Below, piece by piece: positions 32,865-47,043 of a DNA stretch of 64,000 bases. The notes beneath the pieces were generated by a model, which did no database searches, had not been told where the DNA came from, and saw only the letters and a program-made list of their open reading frames with translations. Both the position numbers and the translations under genes were made by a program. The stretch comes from Ceratopteris richardii (Eukaryota > Streptophyta > Polypodiopsida > Polypodiales > Pteridaceae). Location: contig CM035432.1 in NCBI GenBank assembly GCA_020310875.1, forward strand, positions 99,660,512 to 99,724,511, read 5' to 3'. Numbering within the stretch: the stretch's first letter is position 1; each line of letters starts with the position of its first letter.

Positions 32865-33582
32865 CAAAAACCCTAGCTCTTTTCATATTTAGTTCTCTGT
32901 GTGTGTGATAATATATATAAATATCAAACCTAAAATCCTATTTTTTATATATTTAATTACATATATTTATTTTAATTTGAAAACCCTAGACCTTTTCATA
33001 TTTAATTATGTATACTAATATTTATTATATAACCCTAGTTCTTTATATATCTAATTATATATACTAATTTTGATCTTAAAACCCTAATTCCTTATATATA
33101 TTTGATTCTACATACTACATCTCATTATATATACTAATTCTATTCTTAATTTTTTTATATATATTAGCATTTAACATAAAACCCTATTTTTTATATATTT
33201 AATTATATATATTTATCTTAATTGAAAAACCCTACCTCTTTTCATATTTAATTATGCATACTAATATTTATCATAAAACCTTAGTTCTTTAAATATCTAA
33301 TTATATATTCTAATTTTAATCTTAAAACCCTAATTTCTTATGTATTTAATTATACATAATATATTTGATTATATATATATATTTAAATATATATATATAT
33401 ATATTTATTTTTATTCAAAAACCCTAGCTCTTTTCATATTTGATTATGTATACTAATATTTATCATAGAACTCTAGTTCTTTCTATATCTGATTATCTAT
33501 ACTAATTTTAATCGTAGAACCCTAATTTCATATATGTTTAATTAAACATAGTACATTTGGTTATATATACTATTTTTTCCTT

Positions 33583-34151
<569 letters not shown>

Positions 34152-34789
34152 GTTTATTTCAATTCAAAAAATCTAGCTCTTTTCATATTTAGTTATGTAT
34201 ACTAACATTTATCATAGAACCCTATTTCTTTATATATCTAATTATTTATACTAATTTTCTAATTTGACTATATATACTAGTTTTTTTCCTACTTTTTATA
34301 TATATTTGATTATATATATTAATAATAAAATTAAAATCCCAATTTTTATATTTAAATATATATATTTATTTTAATTTGAAAAGCTTACTCTTTTCATATT
34401 TAATTATGTATACTAGTATTTATCATAGAACCCTAGTTCTTTATATATCTAATTATATATACTAATTTGAATCTTAAAACTTTAAGTTCTTATATATTTA
34501 ATTATACATACTACATTTGATTATATATGCTAATTTATTTCCTAATATATATATATATTTGATTCTCCTAATATTAAACCTAAAACCCTATTTTTTATAT
34601 ATTTAATTATATATATTTACTTTGATTCAAAAACCCTAGCCCTTTTCATATTTAATTATGTATACAATAATTATCATAGAACCCTACTTCTTTATATATG
34701 TGATTATATATACTAATATTTAACTTAAAACACTAATTTCTTATATATTAAATTATACATAGTACATTTGATTATATATACATGTATAT

Positions 34790-36181
34790 GTGTGTATGTA
34801 TGTATGTTTATGTGACATGTGTGTGTATGTGACTTTATGTGTGCAGATGTGTATGTGTATGTATGTATATATGTGTGTATGTGTACATGCATGTATGCAT
34901 GTGTGTAAAACCCTAAAACCCTATATGTGTGCATGTGTGCATGTGTATATGTGTGTGTGTGCATGTGTGCATGTGTATATGTGTGTGTGTGCATGTGTGC
35001 ATGTGTATATGTGTGTGTGTGCATGTGTGTATGTATGTAAAACCTTAAAACCCTAACCCTAAAACATGTATATGTGTGTACGCGTGTATGTATATGTAAC
35101 ATGTGTGTGTATGTGTATGTGTATGTATGTATATATGTATGTATGTGTATGTGTATAAGTATGTATGCATGTGTGTAAACCCCTAAAACCCTAATCTTAA
35201 AACCCTAAACCTAAAACATGTGTATGTGTGCATGTGTGCATATATGTGAAACCATTAAACCCTAATCCTAAAACCGTGACCCTAAAACATGTATATGTGT
35301 GTATGTATATGTGACATGTGTGTATATGTGACTTTATGTGTGCGTATTTGTATATTGTATATATGTGTGTATGTGTATATGTATGTATGCATGTGTGTAA
35401 ACCACTAAAACCCTAATTCTAAAACATGTATATGTATGCATGTGTGTATATATATGTGTGCATGTGTGTATATATATGTGTGCATGTGTGTATATATATG
35501 TGTGCATGTGTGTATGCATATTTGACATGTGTGTGTATATGCGTGTAACGATGTAAACCCTAAAACCCTAATCCTAAAACCCTAATCTAAAACCCTAACC
35601 CCAAAACATGTATATGTGTGTATGTATATGTGACGTGTGTGTGTATGTGTATGTATGTGACTTTATGTGTGTGTATATGTGTGTCGATGTGCATATAAGT
35701 GTATGTGCATGCATATCTGTATGCATGTGCATGTATGTATATGTGTGTGCATGCATGTATGTATATGTGTGTGCATGCATGTATGTATATGTGTTTGTAT
35801 GTATGTATGCATTTCCATGTGTGTATGTATGCATGTGTATGTATGCATGTGTGTATGTACATGTGTGTATGTGTGTATGTGTGTATGTGTGTATGTATGT
35901 AAACCCTAAAACCCTAATCCTAAAACATGTATATGTGTGCATGTGTGTGCGATTAAATTTTTGTATGCATGTGTGTATGTGTGTATGTGTGTATGCATGT
36001 GTGTATGTATGAAAAACCCTTAAAGCCTAATCCTAAGACCCTAACCCTAAAACATGTATATGTGTGTATGGGTGTATATATATGTGTGTATGTGTGTATG
36101 TGTGTATGTGTGTATATGTGTATGTGTTTGTATGTTTGTAAAACCCTAAAACCCTAACCCTACAACCCTTAGTCTAAAAAA

Positions 36182-36216
<35 letters not shown>

Positions 36217-36580
36217 GTGTGTATGCATGTGTATATATATATGTAATGTGACTATGTTTCTCTATGTGTATGTGTATGTATGTACATGTGTGTGTATGTG
36301 TATGCGTGTGTATGTGTGTGTATTTGTATGTGTGTCTATGTGTGTGTATACACATGTCTATATGCATGTAAGTGTATGTGTGTGCATGTGTATGTATGTG
36401 ATGTATGTATATGTGTGTGCATGCATGTATGCATATGTGTGTGTATGTATGCATGCATATGCATGTGTGTACACATATGCCTGTGTGTATGTATGTATGC
36501 ATATGCATGTATGTACATATGTATGAATATGCATGTGTGTTTGTATATGTGTGTATGTATGCATGCATGTGTATATGGAA
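34790..36580. repeat. Higher-order array of TGTATG microsatellite and telomere-like CCCTAAA blocks
   Basis: Nine blocks of degenerate plant telomere-type repeat (ccctaaaaccctaa and variants) occur near 34906, 35039, 35178, 35250, 35399, 35546, 35897, 36012 and 36137. Most end aaaacatg and lead into a tgtatatgtgtgtatg run. In several units that is followed by a gtgac-tgtg and actttatgtgtg sub-block. Spacing is about 70-350 bases. The last 400 bases lack telomere-like blocks. Confidence 0.93.
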
Positions 36581-36739
36581 AGAGCGAAGGGTGGATGTGT
36601 GAGGGGAGAGTCAAAAATCACATGATGAGCACAATGTAGGTGGATGTGTGAGATCGAGCACAATGCAGGCATTCAAATTTGATTGAGAAAATTGATCGCA
36701 ATTCAAAACAGACAAACAGTTGACTTTTGGCTCTCGACT

Positions 36740-37060
36740 TATCAAATGCAATGTGAGTATGTGCATCAGTATACATGTCGATATAAGCATTGATATTGCC
36801 CAAAAATATATCAATGCTTATACTGATATGTATACCGATGTGCATATTGATGTGCATAGTGATGGCAACATTTTTCGATGCGCACACCGATGATATTTTC
36901 CAACGGTTATACCGATGCCGAACCCATTGTCCGTATGGCTAGCATGGTTTTTCCAAACATTTCCAATTGTCATACTGACACCTGGTATGACCGTCAGTAT
37001 GACGAGCATTGGTATGAGACTCATATGTTGTAGTGTTCCTCGAGTCAGCAACTTGTTCAA
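36740..37060. repeat. Degenerate ATACCGATG/ATCGGTAT-type repeat
   Basis: Words like ataccgatg, atattgatg, atcagtat and atactgac recur, as at 29936-30300 but in the opposite sense. There is no clear period. Confidence 0.6.
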
Positions 37061-37291
37061 ATATTAGGGTTTCTTATTGGCGGACTCTCGAATTAGGGAT
37101 TCCTTGTTGCTTTAGTTCCAATATTAGAGTCTGTTCTCTTGCACTAGATTCCTCAATGTGACTTGGCTCCTCTCATTTTGACCCAAGTATCTGAGCTTCT
37201 TGCTCTATGCTAGATGCCTCACTAAAGATGCACTTCCACTATGAGGTAAAACACTTTTTTTCACTACTCTATGCTCTTCCTCTAGCATCCA

Positions 37292-38533
37292 CTAAGCTCT
37301 GTTACACACTCTTGTTCGAGAGATTTTCCTCATTTTCACAACATTAACAATATGCAACCAAAGTGGTTTGCTTTGATTCGGAAGTGGGTCTACCAAAACA
37401 TGGAAATAATTGTTTATGTGCCTCCTTGTGGCATGCTTTGGATAGCCTTTGGTATAGTGGTCATGCAACTTTGGGCAATTTGTGCAAGGTGGTGCATTCT
37501 TTGACAAAAATCCTTTGACTTGAATATGCCCATACTCACCACATCTATAACACATGATTGCTCATCGGGATCGATTCCTCAGTCCACTGGACTGATCGAT
37601 AGGACTGTTCTGCATGCCAGAGTTAAAGGGAGATTAATAAAACAATGGTACATTAGGAGCATTAACTAGCACAAAACTTTGTGCTAAAGCCATGGGTTCC
37701 ATCATCTGAACAAAACTTTGAGATGTCACGACCAGTTGTCCCCAATATGCAGAAGGTTGTGGCTATGCCATCCTCTTCAAAAAATAATACCCACAAGCCT
37801 CATGTCCCATCTTCTCGTAGAATTGTCAAATGATCTTGTTAGGGCACTAAGTGGAGATGCACTTGTTGATGGCATCAGAGCTTCGCAATCTTGTCTTGAG
37901 CAGTGTTTACAAACCTTTTCTTTCCTCAAAAGTCATCTCAATCTTTTTTGAGTTGTATTAGAGATTCGTCCCAATGTCTCATACGGGAGATAGCATCCTT
38001 AAAGTGTATATGGGCCTGCCTTGAGTTTCCATGGCCACAAGCTCTTCAAGCGGGGTGGTTGCTGTTAGCAAGTCTCAAAGCTTGTACCTTGTGCTAAGGG
38101 GGAGCGCTTTCTCTAGCCACTTCTTGATGAGGACATCACCAAGTGCATCTCATAGTTTACTCACCAAAGTGTTAATCTTCATCATGTACTTAAGAAAGAT
38201 CTCACCTCTCTTTAAATGGAGGTTATCTAGCTCATCAACTACTTTCTCTGTAGAGTTTTCTAGCCAAAAGACTAGAGAGAACTCTTCCTTCATTGCTTGC
38301 CTCATCACGAAGTAATCTTCCTCGAACTGATTGAACCATTTTTCTGCTAGCTTGTTTAGTGTTGCCAAAAATAAATTCATAAATGCATTGGTCCGTGCTT
38401 CTAGAGAAGCACTCTTACATAGTACTAGGGATCCTCTAACATGATCATCTGGATATTCTATTGAACCTCCATTAAAATTTGGAAAATTAATATTGATGCA
38501 AGACAAGAGAGATGTGAGGTCTCCTTGTTCCAT
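37292..38533 (-). pseudogene. gypsy-type gag with zinc knuckle, truncated
   Basis: The minus-strand N-terminal piece (38150-38533) has a retrotransposon gag pattern (PNFNGGS, KWFNQFEEDYFVMRQAMKEEF). The C-terminal piece (37292-37555) has CYRCGEYGHIQVKGF, a CCHC-like knuckle (the last position reads F here), followed by CTNCPKLHDHYTKGYPKH. The roughly 600 bases between are broken by stops. No protease or pol follows, so only the 5' part of this element remains. Confidence 0.75.
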
Positions 38534-38735
38534 TTTAGAATCTACTATGGATTTTTTGGGTGTACAGGAGTGTTGCTTTTTGCTAGACTCGATTCTAGAC
38601 TTTCTAGACTAACAGTATTGGGGCTACTAGATCTGTTGGGAATTTGTGCTAGGCTAAACAAGGGGTGATACGAGTGAGTTCTAGCCATAGAATGGTTAAG
38701 TATACCTAGTGATCAAAATCATTGATCCTGTTGTA

Positions 38736-38754
38736 TCCCATCAGGTGTGCCAAA
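38736..38754 (-). promoter_or_regulatory. Possible primer-binding site upstream of the gag at 38533
   Basis: The minus-strand sequence tttggcacacctgatggga resembles the tttggcgcccacc-type primer sites of plant gypsy elements and sits 200 bases before gag. An LTR would lie to its right but was not delimited. Confidence 0.4.
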
Positions 38755-39366
38755 TTTGTATAGCTCGGTCCATAATTGTACAACATCGATATTTTTTTAC
38801 GAAGTTCTTCTGTACTCAGCTTAAGGGATCAGTGGATATTGATCAAAAGGATGCTAAATGGATCAAAACAGATTGGATCATATAGGTCAAAATGAAGTAT
38901 TACAGAAGGAAATCATGTTTTGACATTGTGCCATTGTTGCTTAATGGATCGCCTAACATTTAAGGACTAAAAGAATGAAGGAGCAATTTGTTCAACACCA
39001 GATTTCACAAAGAACAGAGAAGAAATACATTGAACCAGAATGTATTATGATTTAGTTATAAGCTAATAGAGCAGAGTGTGATAGTAAGATGGACGACACT
39101 CGAACACTGGTGTCATTGACTTCTTCAAGAATTGCTAGTCAAATTTGGAAATATGATCAATAGAACACTCATTTGTTCTTCATGTAGAGAGGATATCACA
39201 CTGATGACTTTTACATTGAGAGTTGCTTTACTATGTAGTTTCTACGTATTTTGTAGGCTTCATGCAAATTACCATGTGTGTCGTCTTGATCTCGATGTTC
39301 TAATATGAGAGCAACATTGTGAAGCTCTCTTGTTCCACCATGGTGCATTATAAGTGCACCGATGCA

Positions 39367-39380
39367 CTGGTATCAGAGTA
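39367..39380 (+). promoter_or_regulatory. copia-type primer-binding site
   Basis: The sequence ctggtatcagagta follows ...gatgCA, as after a copia LTR end. It may belong to the copia at 40686, but the 1.3-kb gap between them is unusually long and contains no recognisable coding sequence. Confidence 0.45.
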
Positions 39381-40685
39381 TTTAATAGAATTTTTTTTCT
39401 AATATTGAGCGAGCACCACGAGCTCATAGTATATTGTGGCTTGTGGCTCCCTCCAAATCTTATGACTAACACAATGACTAAGGAGGTGACCAAGGCATAG
39501 ACCTTGGCATACTTGATCATCTGAGTCATGGAAGTCACTAGTTCCACCATTAGCTGAATGCAAGGAAGGACTTCAATGATCAAAGAAGACAAAGTACTTC
39601 TACTTCTTAAGAGGTCAACCATTCTAGTAGCCTCCCAAGGCACGCTTAACTACAAGGTTTCCCTATCAGTAAGCCTTGTTTGCTTGGTGATTGTAGGAGA
39701 GAAGATACTTAAGGTTAAAATTATTTTTAGGCCTTCAAAGTGTCTTCTTGGGCTATCTACATCCATTTTCTAAGAGTTCCTTTGGGTGAAGAATTGAGAA
39801 AAATTAGAATCTGATTTTGATTTTTTGGGATAGTGTTGGCTGGGGCCGTATAGAGATTGGTCCAAATATGAATACTGGTGCTAGAGGTATAGATTCAGAT
39901 TTATCAATGAGTTTTGAGCCCATGGGTTGTCTTATAGGTTTTCTTAGAAGGCTTTTAGTTGTGGTGGAAGTAGCCATCGCAAGTTTATGTAGGTTTTTTG
40001 TGTCTGAAGAATAGAGTTGACAAACACTTGTAGGGGTTCTTGAATAGTGTTGGGCTATAAAGTCAGCCTTTCAATGCTAATTATTGCATATACTAAGCAC
40101 ATATACATTATGTATGCTTTTATGAGTACTACTTATGCATGCCCATGTGGTCATTGACATGGAAATTATGTTTTTTACATAAAGCTTTTCACATTGAAAA
40201 AGAGGTTCATGTTGAGGTTTTCTTAACTAGGTGACACCTAGATCTCAATGCCTCTTTGGTGATGCAGGTGGAAGATTTACCTAGCCTCACCATAGGAGAT
40301 GTATATTAGTTGTTAGAAGTGGTTGATAAGCCTAATTGGATTCTTTTAGTTACGGGATTATATGCAATGGAGTCAGTGATTCACTATGTAGGTTCACATA
40401 TCAGTACTCATAGTTTTTGACATTGCTCATATGCTCATTTTGCATAAAAGGCTCTAGCAAAATTTTTCTAGATTTTAGATTTTCAAATATACAATGATTA
40501 ACTTTACGCCTTGAAACTTATTGGTGTGAGCACATTCTCACAAAATATCTTTGGTTGTTAATTGATCTACTTTTGTGTGGAGATTTTATCAAAATTTTCC
40601 CAAAATTTGACATGATCACTTTTTTGAGCTCAATGGTGTTTGGATGATTCTAGATCTACTATCATTCTAGTCAATTCTTTATCAT
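39381..40685. other. No identified gene
   Basis: AT-rich sequence, with short open frames on both strands and nothing I recognise. It lies between a copia-type primer site and a copia gag, so it is probably element leader or a nested insertion. Confidence 0.3.
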
Positions 40686-42640
40686 ATGGCATCAAAGGTC
40701 TCAAGCACATCTGGTGGATTAGGGACTAGTGCGATTGTTTTAAAGAGGACATATAATTTTTAGGGAAAATACCATTTGGAGATCCCGAAAGCTGATGGCA
40801 TAAACTTTGTTCATATTAAAGATATGCTAATTTATAGGAGGCAGTCAAAGCAAGTAAATGGAATCTCAATGAAGCCTATTGAAATGGATGATGATGATTG
40901 GGGTAACTTAGATGAAATGGATAGGAATACCATTTGATTGCACCTAGAAGATAATGTTTATTATTTATTATTGGATTGTGAAAGTAGAGGAGCTTCAGAG
41001 AAAGTTATGCAACACTTATAAAAAAGAAACAACATCAAATAAAGTGTATCTAATGAGAAAGTTATATGACCTTCACACGAAAGACATGGATAGTGTTGTT
41101 GCTCATCTAAATGAGTTCGATCCTATATTTTCTCGATTATAGGTTGAGAAAATGGAGATGCATAATGAAATGAAAGGAGTCTTGTTGCTATGCCCCTTAG
41201 CATGATCATGAGATACATTTTGCACAACTATTACAAATCATGCACCTGGTGGTAAACTAGCCTACGATTACATATGTGAAGAACTCTTGAGTGAATAGAT
41301 CCATGCAAAGTCTATGACTAGCAATCAAAGTGGAGATGCATATGGTATTTGTGATTCTTACCAAAGAAAGAATCATCAATGAAATAGGAGCAAGAAAAAT
41401 GAAAAGAATGATTAACTAAATAAGAGTACAAGTAAATAAAGGAAGACGGATATCGAGTGCCATTATTTTCATAAAAAAGGAAGAGGTATATTGAGTGCCA
41501 TTATTTTCATAAGAAAGGACATATGAGGAAAAACTACTATGCATAAAAGAATATTGATAAAGGTAAAGGACAACATGTTGATGGGCATGTTAACTAATTA
41601 CCTACACCATCTACTTTGACTGTGAAGATTCAAAGAATTAATGCTATTTTTGATGATGCTAATGTGTTGACACTTGAGATTGCTATGCCTAGTGAGGATT
41701 TTATGTCTGATTCTCTTTCTCACACATGGCTGTTAGATTCTCATTCTTCTTTCTATGTGACACCACATAGGGAACGGCTCTATACTTATTTAGCAAAGTC
41801 TCTTGGTATTGTGAGACTTGGTGATTATTACAAATGTGATGTCAAGGTCATTAAGTGCTTCTCTTTACTTTGTTCCCTTTGTAGATGATGCTACTACAAA
41901 AGTGTGGGTATATCCTATCAGGTGAAAGGATGAGATATTCTGTACTTTCTAAAAATGGCATGCTTCAATTTAGACTAAAAAGGAACTAGGTACAATGCTT
42001 TATGTTCACATCATGGGGGTGATTATACCTCACATGAATTCAGGCTTGTTTGTCAGTCTAGAGGAATTCATAGAGATTCACAACTCCTTATCCCCTAGTA
42101 TAGAATTTCATAATTGTGAGGATCAATAGAACTATGCAGGATAGAGTAGTTTCTATGTTGCATCATGCAAAACTTTAACAAGCATTTCAGGCAAGAGTAC
42201 TGTTGATTGCAATTCATGTGATTAACCTTTCACTTAGTACTGCCCAAAATTCTGAAAGCAATGCAAGAGTTATGGAAAGGTAATCCACCATATTATGATC
42301 ATATTTGAGTTGTTGGGCATGAAGCATATGTTCATATATCCAAAGAATCTTAAACAAATGTTGGACTACAAGTCAAAGAAATGTGTTTTTCTTGTATATG
42401 GTCGAGACAATGGATTTTGATATCGCTTATGGAATCCTAAAACATGGTGAGTGATCAAAAGTATTGATGTCATTTTCAATGAGTCTAAGATGCATAAACA
42501 ACCAGCTTAGAAGGTTGAAGTGAGAAGATTGATGTTTAAGGATGCTATTCCTCTAGTTAGCAGGCATACAAATGCTACACATAGGGATGTTCAAAAGAAC
42601 TTCCAATCAAATCAATCTATAAAAGTTCTTGTTCAGTGAA
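40686..42640 (+). mobile_element. Ty1/copia element C, 5' half (gag-protease-integrase)
   Basis: Gag starts MASKVSSTSGGLGTS at 40686 and shows the copia capsid block (YKKETTSNKVYLMRKLYDLH, VVAHLNEFDPIFSRL) plus a duplicated CHYFHKKGH zinc-knuckle block near 41458. Protease reads TWLLDSHSSFYVTPH (about 41729), with the catalytic DSG changed to DSH. Integrase fragments follow (VWVYPIR; then VYGRDNGF-YRLWNPKTW and SIDVIFNESK at 42390-42490). Sequence stops making copia sense at about 42640, before RT. Stops are frequent. Confidence 0.82.
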
Positions 42641-42644
42641 GATT

Positions 42645-44608
42645 GAAACATTCTACATGTGTCTCGAATCCACCTTACCATCTCCAAGATGGTTCGATTC
42701 TGACATTTTGCAACACCATTCTATTGAGGTCTATGTGCCACCATGAGTTGATGATTGATTCCTTTACTCTTGCAAAAATCATCAAACTCTATTTATTTGA
42801 ACTCACCACCATTGTCTCTCTTGAATTTCTTCATCTTCTTCCCCGTTTTATTTTCAATAAGTTGAAGTCATTCTTTAAACTTACCAAAAGCTGGAACCTT
42901 ATTGCAAAGGAAGTACACCCACATCTTTTGCTATAGTCATTGACAAGTTACATGAAGTAAGAAGATCCACCCAAGGCTCATGTAGGAATTTTTCCACATA
43001 TTTTAGCATGCACCAACTATATAGGATAGCTTGCTCTGTTCTTGCTTTCTTGTGGAAACACCTTCATCTCTTGCTTGCCCATCATGCAAGCTTCACATGG
43101 TTCCTTCATTTTTGCAATTGATGGTAGGTCTCCAACCATGCCCCTATGATGCTTCTCCTTTAGTATAGGGTATCCAATATGGCCAAATATCTCATGTCAT
43201 AGCTTCCTTATGCCCACACATGTAGTGGTTGTAAGAGCAGACAACTCATACAGGTTGTTCCTCCTTATGCTACTCCCAACAAGGTTGTTGTTATTGTCTA
43301 TAATCTTAGGTCGTGTCTTATTGAAAGATACTTGATAACCTTGATCAATTAGAGAAGCTATTGAAAGTAGATTTTCTTTGATTTGTGGAACATACAACAC
43401 ATTTGAAAACTTTCTAACATCCCCATTAGATTTAATGAAAGAAACTGTACCTTCACCCTCACTAGGACATCTTGCATTATTGCCTACCTTTAGTGTGATG
43501 GGCGCCTTTAGAGATTGTAAGAAACTATAAAGGTCTTTTCAGCTCATCATGTGATGAGAGGCTGCCCAACACCCATGAGTCATCTATTCCTAAATTTTCT
43601 ACCGAGGAGCATACCTCCTCTATCTTAACAAATAAATCAAGCTCTATTTCTACAGTGTTGGAAAACACCTTGCCTTTGCCACCTTTTGAAGAGCCCTTCT
43701 TCTCTTCTTCCTTCTTGATGCGATAGTCTTGGATTTTGTGGCATCCCTTCTTGTAGTGGAAACACTATCCCTTGAACTTCTTTTTGTCATTCTTTTTTTT
43801 GTCTCGATCTTTTGAAGAGTCCACTTTTCTAGCACTCCTTGCCTTGATTCGCAGCTCCTCCTTCATGAGGAAGGCACTAAATTCTTCAAAAGTTAGTGGT
43901 TGAGGTGTGATTTGAGTATTAAGAGCAGTTATCAAACCATCAAACTTTGGTGGGTAGATCCAAAGACAACATAGAGCTAGCTCTTCACTTGACTTTTGTA
44001 CACCTACTCTAGCCATTTGATCTCTTAGATTCTTTATGCAAGCGATAAAAACCTCTACATTCTCCCCATCAGCAAACCTCTCTACTCCTAGTTGATTCTT
44101 CAAGTTTTGAATCCATGTTTGATTACGAGTTTCATATTGATTCTTCAATATGTTCCATGCTTCATATGCCCTGTAGTATGCTAAATGAGAACTAGAACAC
44201 TATTAGTAGTATTTGTAACCAGTGCACAAAGTGCATCTGTGTTTCTACATTTCCAAGCACATAGAAGTTCAACATCAGGATAAATCATTTGAGCAAGATT
44301 ATTTGGATCAAGTGTTTCTTGGGGCTCATGATCTGTCCCAAGAAGAGTCTCCAAAAGCTCATATGAATCACTGATAGAAGTGATTTAAAACCCCTAGAGG
44401 GTGTAGTTTGTACCATCAAGTTTACCTTTCGTGAAGGTTAGTGGTTGTATCCACAATGTTGGGATGGCCGGTTATCTGTGCTCCACATACTCCTATTGAT
44501 GAACCACCTTGATTCCCAGTAGTAGATGATGACATACTGCTTAACATCTTCTATCTTTTATGGTTGAATCCTTTAAATCCTCTGTGCTTTTCCTTGTACA
44601 CCGCTCAG
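42645..44608 (-). mobile_element. Ty1/copia element D, 5' half (gag-protease-integrase)
   Basis: On the minus strand gag (43765-44148) has WIQNLKNQLGVERF, FIACIKNLRDQMARVG and LTFEEFSAFLMKEELR. A partial zinc knuckle (CFHYKKGCHKI) follows. The protease region near 43600 is weak (DDSWVLGS). LYVPQIKENLLSIASL is at 43200-43400. The integrase core reads FKRDNGGEFK, then HRPQ-NGVAKCQNRTI (about 42680-42830). It ends inside integrase at about 42645, where copia C also ends. It is a different copia family from C, judged by gag sequence. Confidence 0.82.
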
Positions 44609-44630
44609 AGCCTCTTGAGCTCTAATACCA
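44609..44630 (-). promoter_or_regulatory. Primer-binding site of copia D
   Basis: The minus-strand tggtattagagctc follows ...ttcttaCA directly. It has one change from tggtatcagagc (initiator tRNA-Met). Confidence 0.85.
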
Positions 44631-45349
44631 TGTAAGAAAAAAAAAGTGCAATAGAATAGACTAGTAAATAGAGTTTAGAGAAAAATATAGACAAATATAA
44701 ATGCAGACTGAGAAATAGAGAACTCAAGTTCTCAGATTTCCAAGAGTAATACAACGACAACGATGGTGTTGTCCACCCTTGCGCTCCCAATGTGGAGCTT
44801 AGATGCCAATCTAGAAAGAATATAGATGAAGGGATTACTAGTGCACAATGCCCTGTAAAGATCAACATGGGCCATGCTTATATAGATTTGCAAGGGGAGT
44901 CGGTATAGATAAACATAGTCAGAAGATATGAAATAGCCGATAAAATATATAATCTGACAATATCTCCATGACAAGAAGTCCTACTATCTTGGCCCTAGGG
45001 GCCATGGGGATAGGCCCCTTGGGCCCCATAGAAGGGGGAAAGCCCCCCTCTACACTATCCCATTAAGCTTTTATGGGGAAACTACATGGCACCAGAAGGC
45101 CTTTTTTTTCACCTTGAATGGCAACCAAATGGCCCAAAAGTTTATGCTCTACCTAATCTAATGGCTAGGTTCACAAAGATCATCTTTTACCATCAACAAA
45201 CACACATATACCTCATGTAATTTGGAAGTTAGGGTTCCATAAATGTTTGGGATCTTTCAATGGATTCTCCTCATAATGGGGGCCTTACAACTTAGAGCAC
45301 CATGGATCACTTATGGTCACTTGAGGGTGGAGTATTGAGTATATCTAAT
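44631..45349 (-). repeat. 5' LTR of copia D
   Basis: It runs on the minus strand from about 45349 to the ...CA at 44631. It is an inverted relative of the copia A LTR (9788-11720). A minus-strand TATA-like ctatataagc lies at about 44877-44886. Because this LTR has no 1.2-kb insert, it shows the original LTR length of about 720 bases. Confidence 0.8.
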
Positions 45350-46980
45350 GGATCCAAATTTCCATGATCTTGAATATGATGAGGACCAAATAAATATGGT
45401 TGCCTGTGCACCCATGCACTTTTATAGAACTCCTATGGTAGCCAACTTCCTTCCATTGTTTTGATGTTGTGGCATGTCATTATGTGACTTCATCCTTTGG
45501 TTTCCTATAAGGCATGGAGATTCAGATTGGAGTCCATATTTTTATAATTTCTACATAAGTTAAATGAGAAATATGGAAGAAGATACATAACTTCTATGGT
45601 ATGGTAGAAAGGGAATGAATGGGAAAAAGATAACTTTTTGGGTTTTGGGTATGAAAATGGGAGGATGAAAAGAAACATGAGAGATTTTTTTAGTTATTTT
45701 GAAATAGCTCAATGTTTTCGGCTCTCATCATGGACATGTTTTGAATTAGGAGCCAAAAATAGCACTTTTGAACATGAAAAGTGATAAGAGGATCAATTAA
45801 TGGTAATATGATGAGATTTATAACTTGTTTAAAAACTTTGAGTTTTTGGGTCAAGCTTGATTATAAGATTTCTTCACTCTTTAAAAGATAACCCTGAAAC
45901 TATGGGAATCTTGTCCCCTCTTCTTCCTTTAGTTTGGTCATTTATAGGGTATAGATTTTGTCCATCACCCTCTTCTGATTGGTCCATCAATAATCAGTCT
46001 TAAATGTAAAAGGCCCATGTATAATTTTTTTTCCTGCATGCCCATAAGTTTAATGGGATTCTTATCTTATACTTTCTAGACATGGTGATACACTCCATTT
46101 TTTGCTCCTATGCATCTTCTTCCTCATGCTCTTTTTGTGAATTCCTAATCCCTCAAACTCAAATAATAGCTAGTCATGGCAATCTACTCAAAGATGCAAT
46201 CTAAAAACGATGGGCGTTACACAGATTATACGAGCTTCATGTAGTAGGCATTTAAGGATGGGAGTTCTTTCTCTTGAGTTACATATAGATTGCATTAGAA
46301 CTTTATAATACAAGAGTCCATGGTCTAAGATCAGCTAAAAAGTTCATAGTCCATGGGGACAAAAAAAATTATTGTTTATTACCTATTCATACATGCTCTT
46401 ACTTGCTTGAGAAGGGGATTGAAGCAAGTATTATGGACCAACACTTATTCAATTTGATATGCAATGTAATGGGATTATTATATGTACAGGTCCTTAGCCA
46501 TCCTTTGGTATTACAGCATGTTGTAAGAGATTCAGTGAAGTCTAGTTCTTTACATGGCTAAGAAAAGGCCTCTCTTGATGACAATGATTACCTCTAGAGT
46601 TAGACATCAAAAATTATAATGTGTGTATATATGCATAGAGGTGCTAGCTAGTCACCATAGCCTGTCCTGTTGCAGAACGCGGGCCAAGATGAAGCCCGTC
46701 TTGTTCTGAGTAGGTGCGGTTCCATAGCTTTCTTGACCTGCAACATCACGTGGAATGACTACTGATCGTTTCAAAGTTCGCATGCCGTGCACAGACATGG
46801 ATATAAAACTGCTGATAGTGACGATATGCATAAGCTGGGGGATGACAGACAAGGATACAAAACAACGAGAGAGGAATACATGGGCGCCAGCCAAAGCAGA
46901 AGGTAAAGCTTTCCATCTGGTTAGTCGCCCAAAGAATCTCTCTCCATCCATGCCTCTCTTTTTCTCTCTCCGCCGATCGA
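45350..46980. other. No identified gene upstream of the SAUR-like gene
   Basis: AT-rich sequence without recognisable coding or element signals. A short G/C-richer patch (about 46660-46960) shows the approach to the gene at 47128 and may hold distal promoter elements. Confidence 0.35.

Positions 46981-46984
<4 letters not shown>

Positions 46985-47043
<59 letters not shown>

Noticed and set aside
34725-36672. Many overlapping open frames rich in Cys, Val, His, Thr
   Set aside because: They arise from the TGTATG repeat in all frames of both strands.
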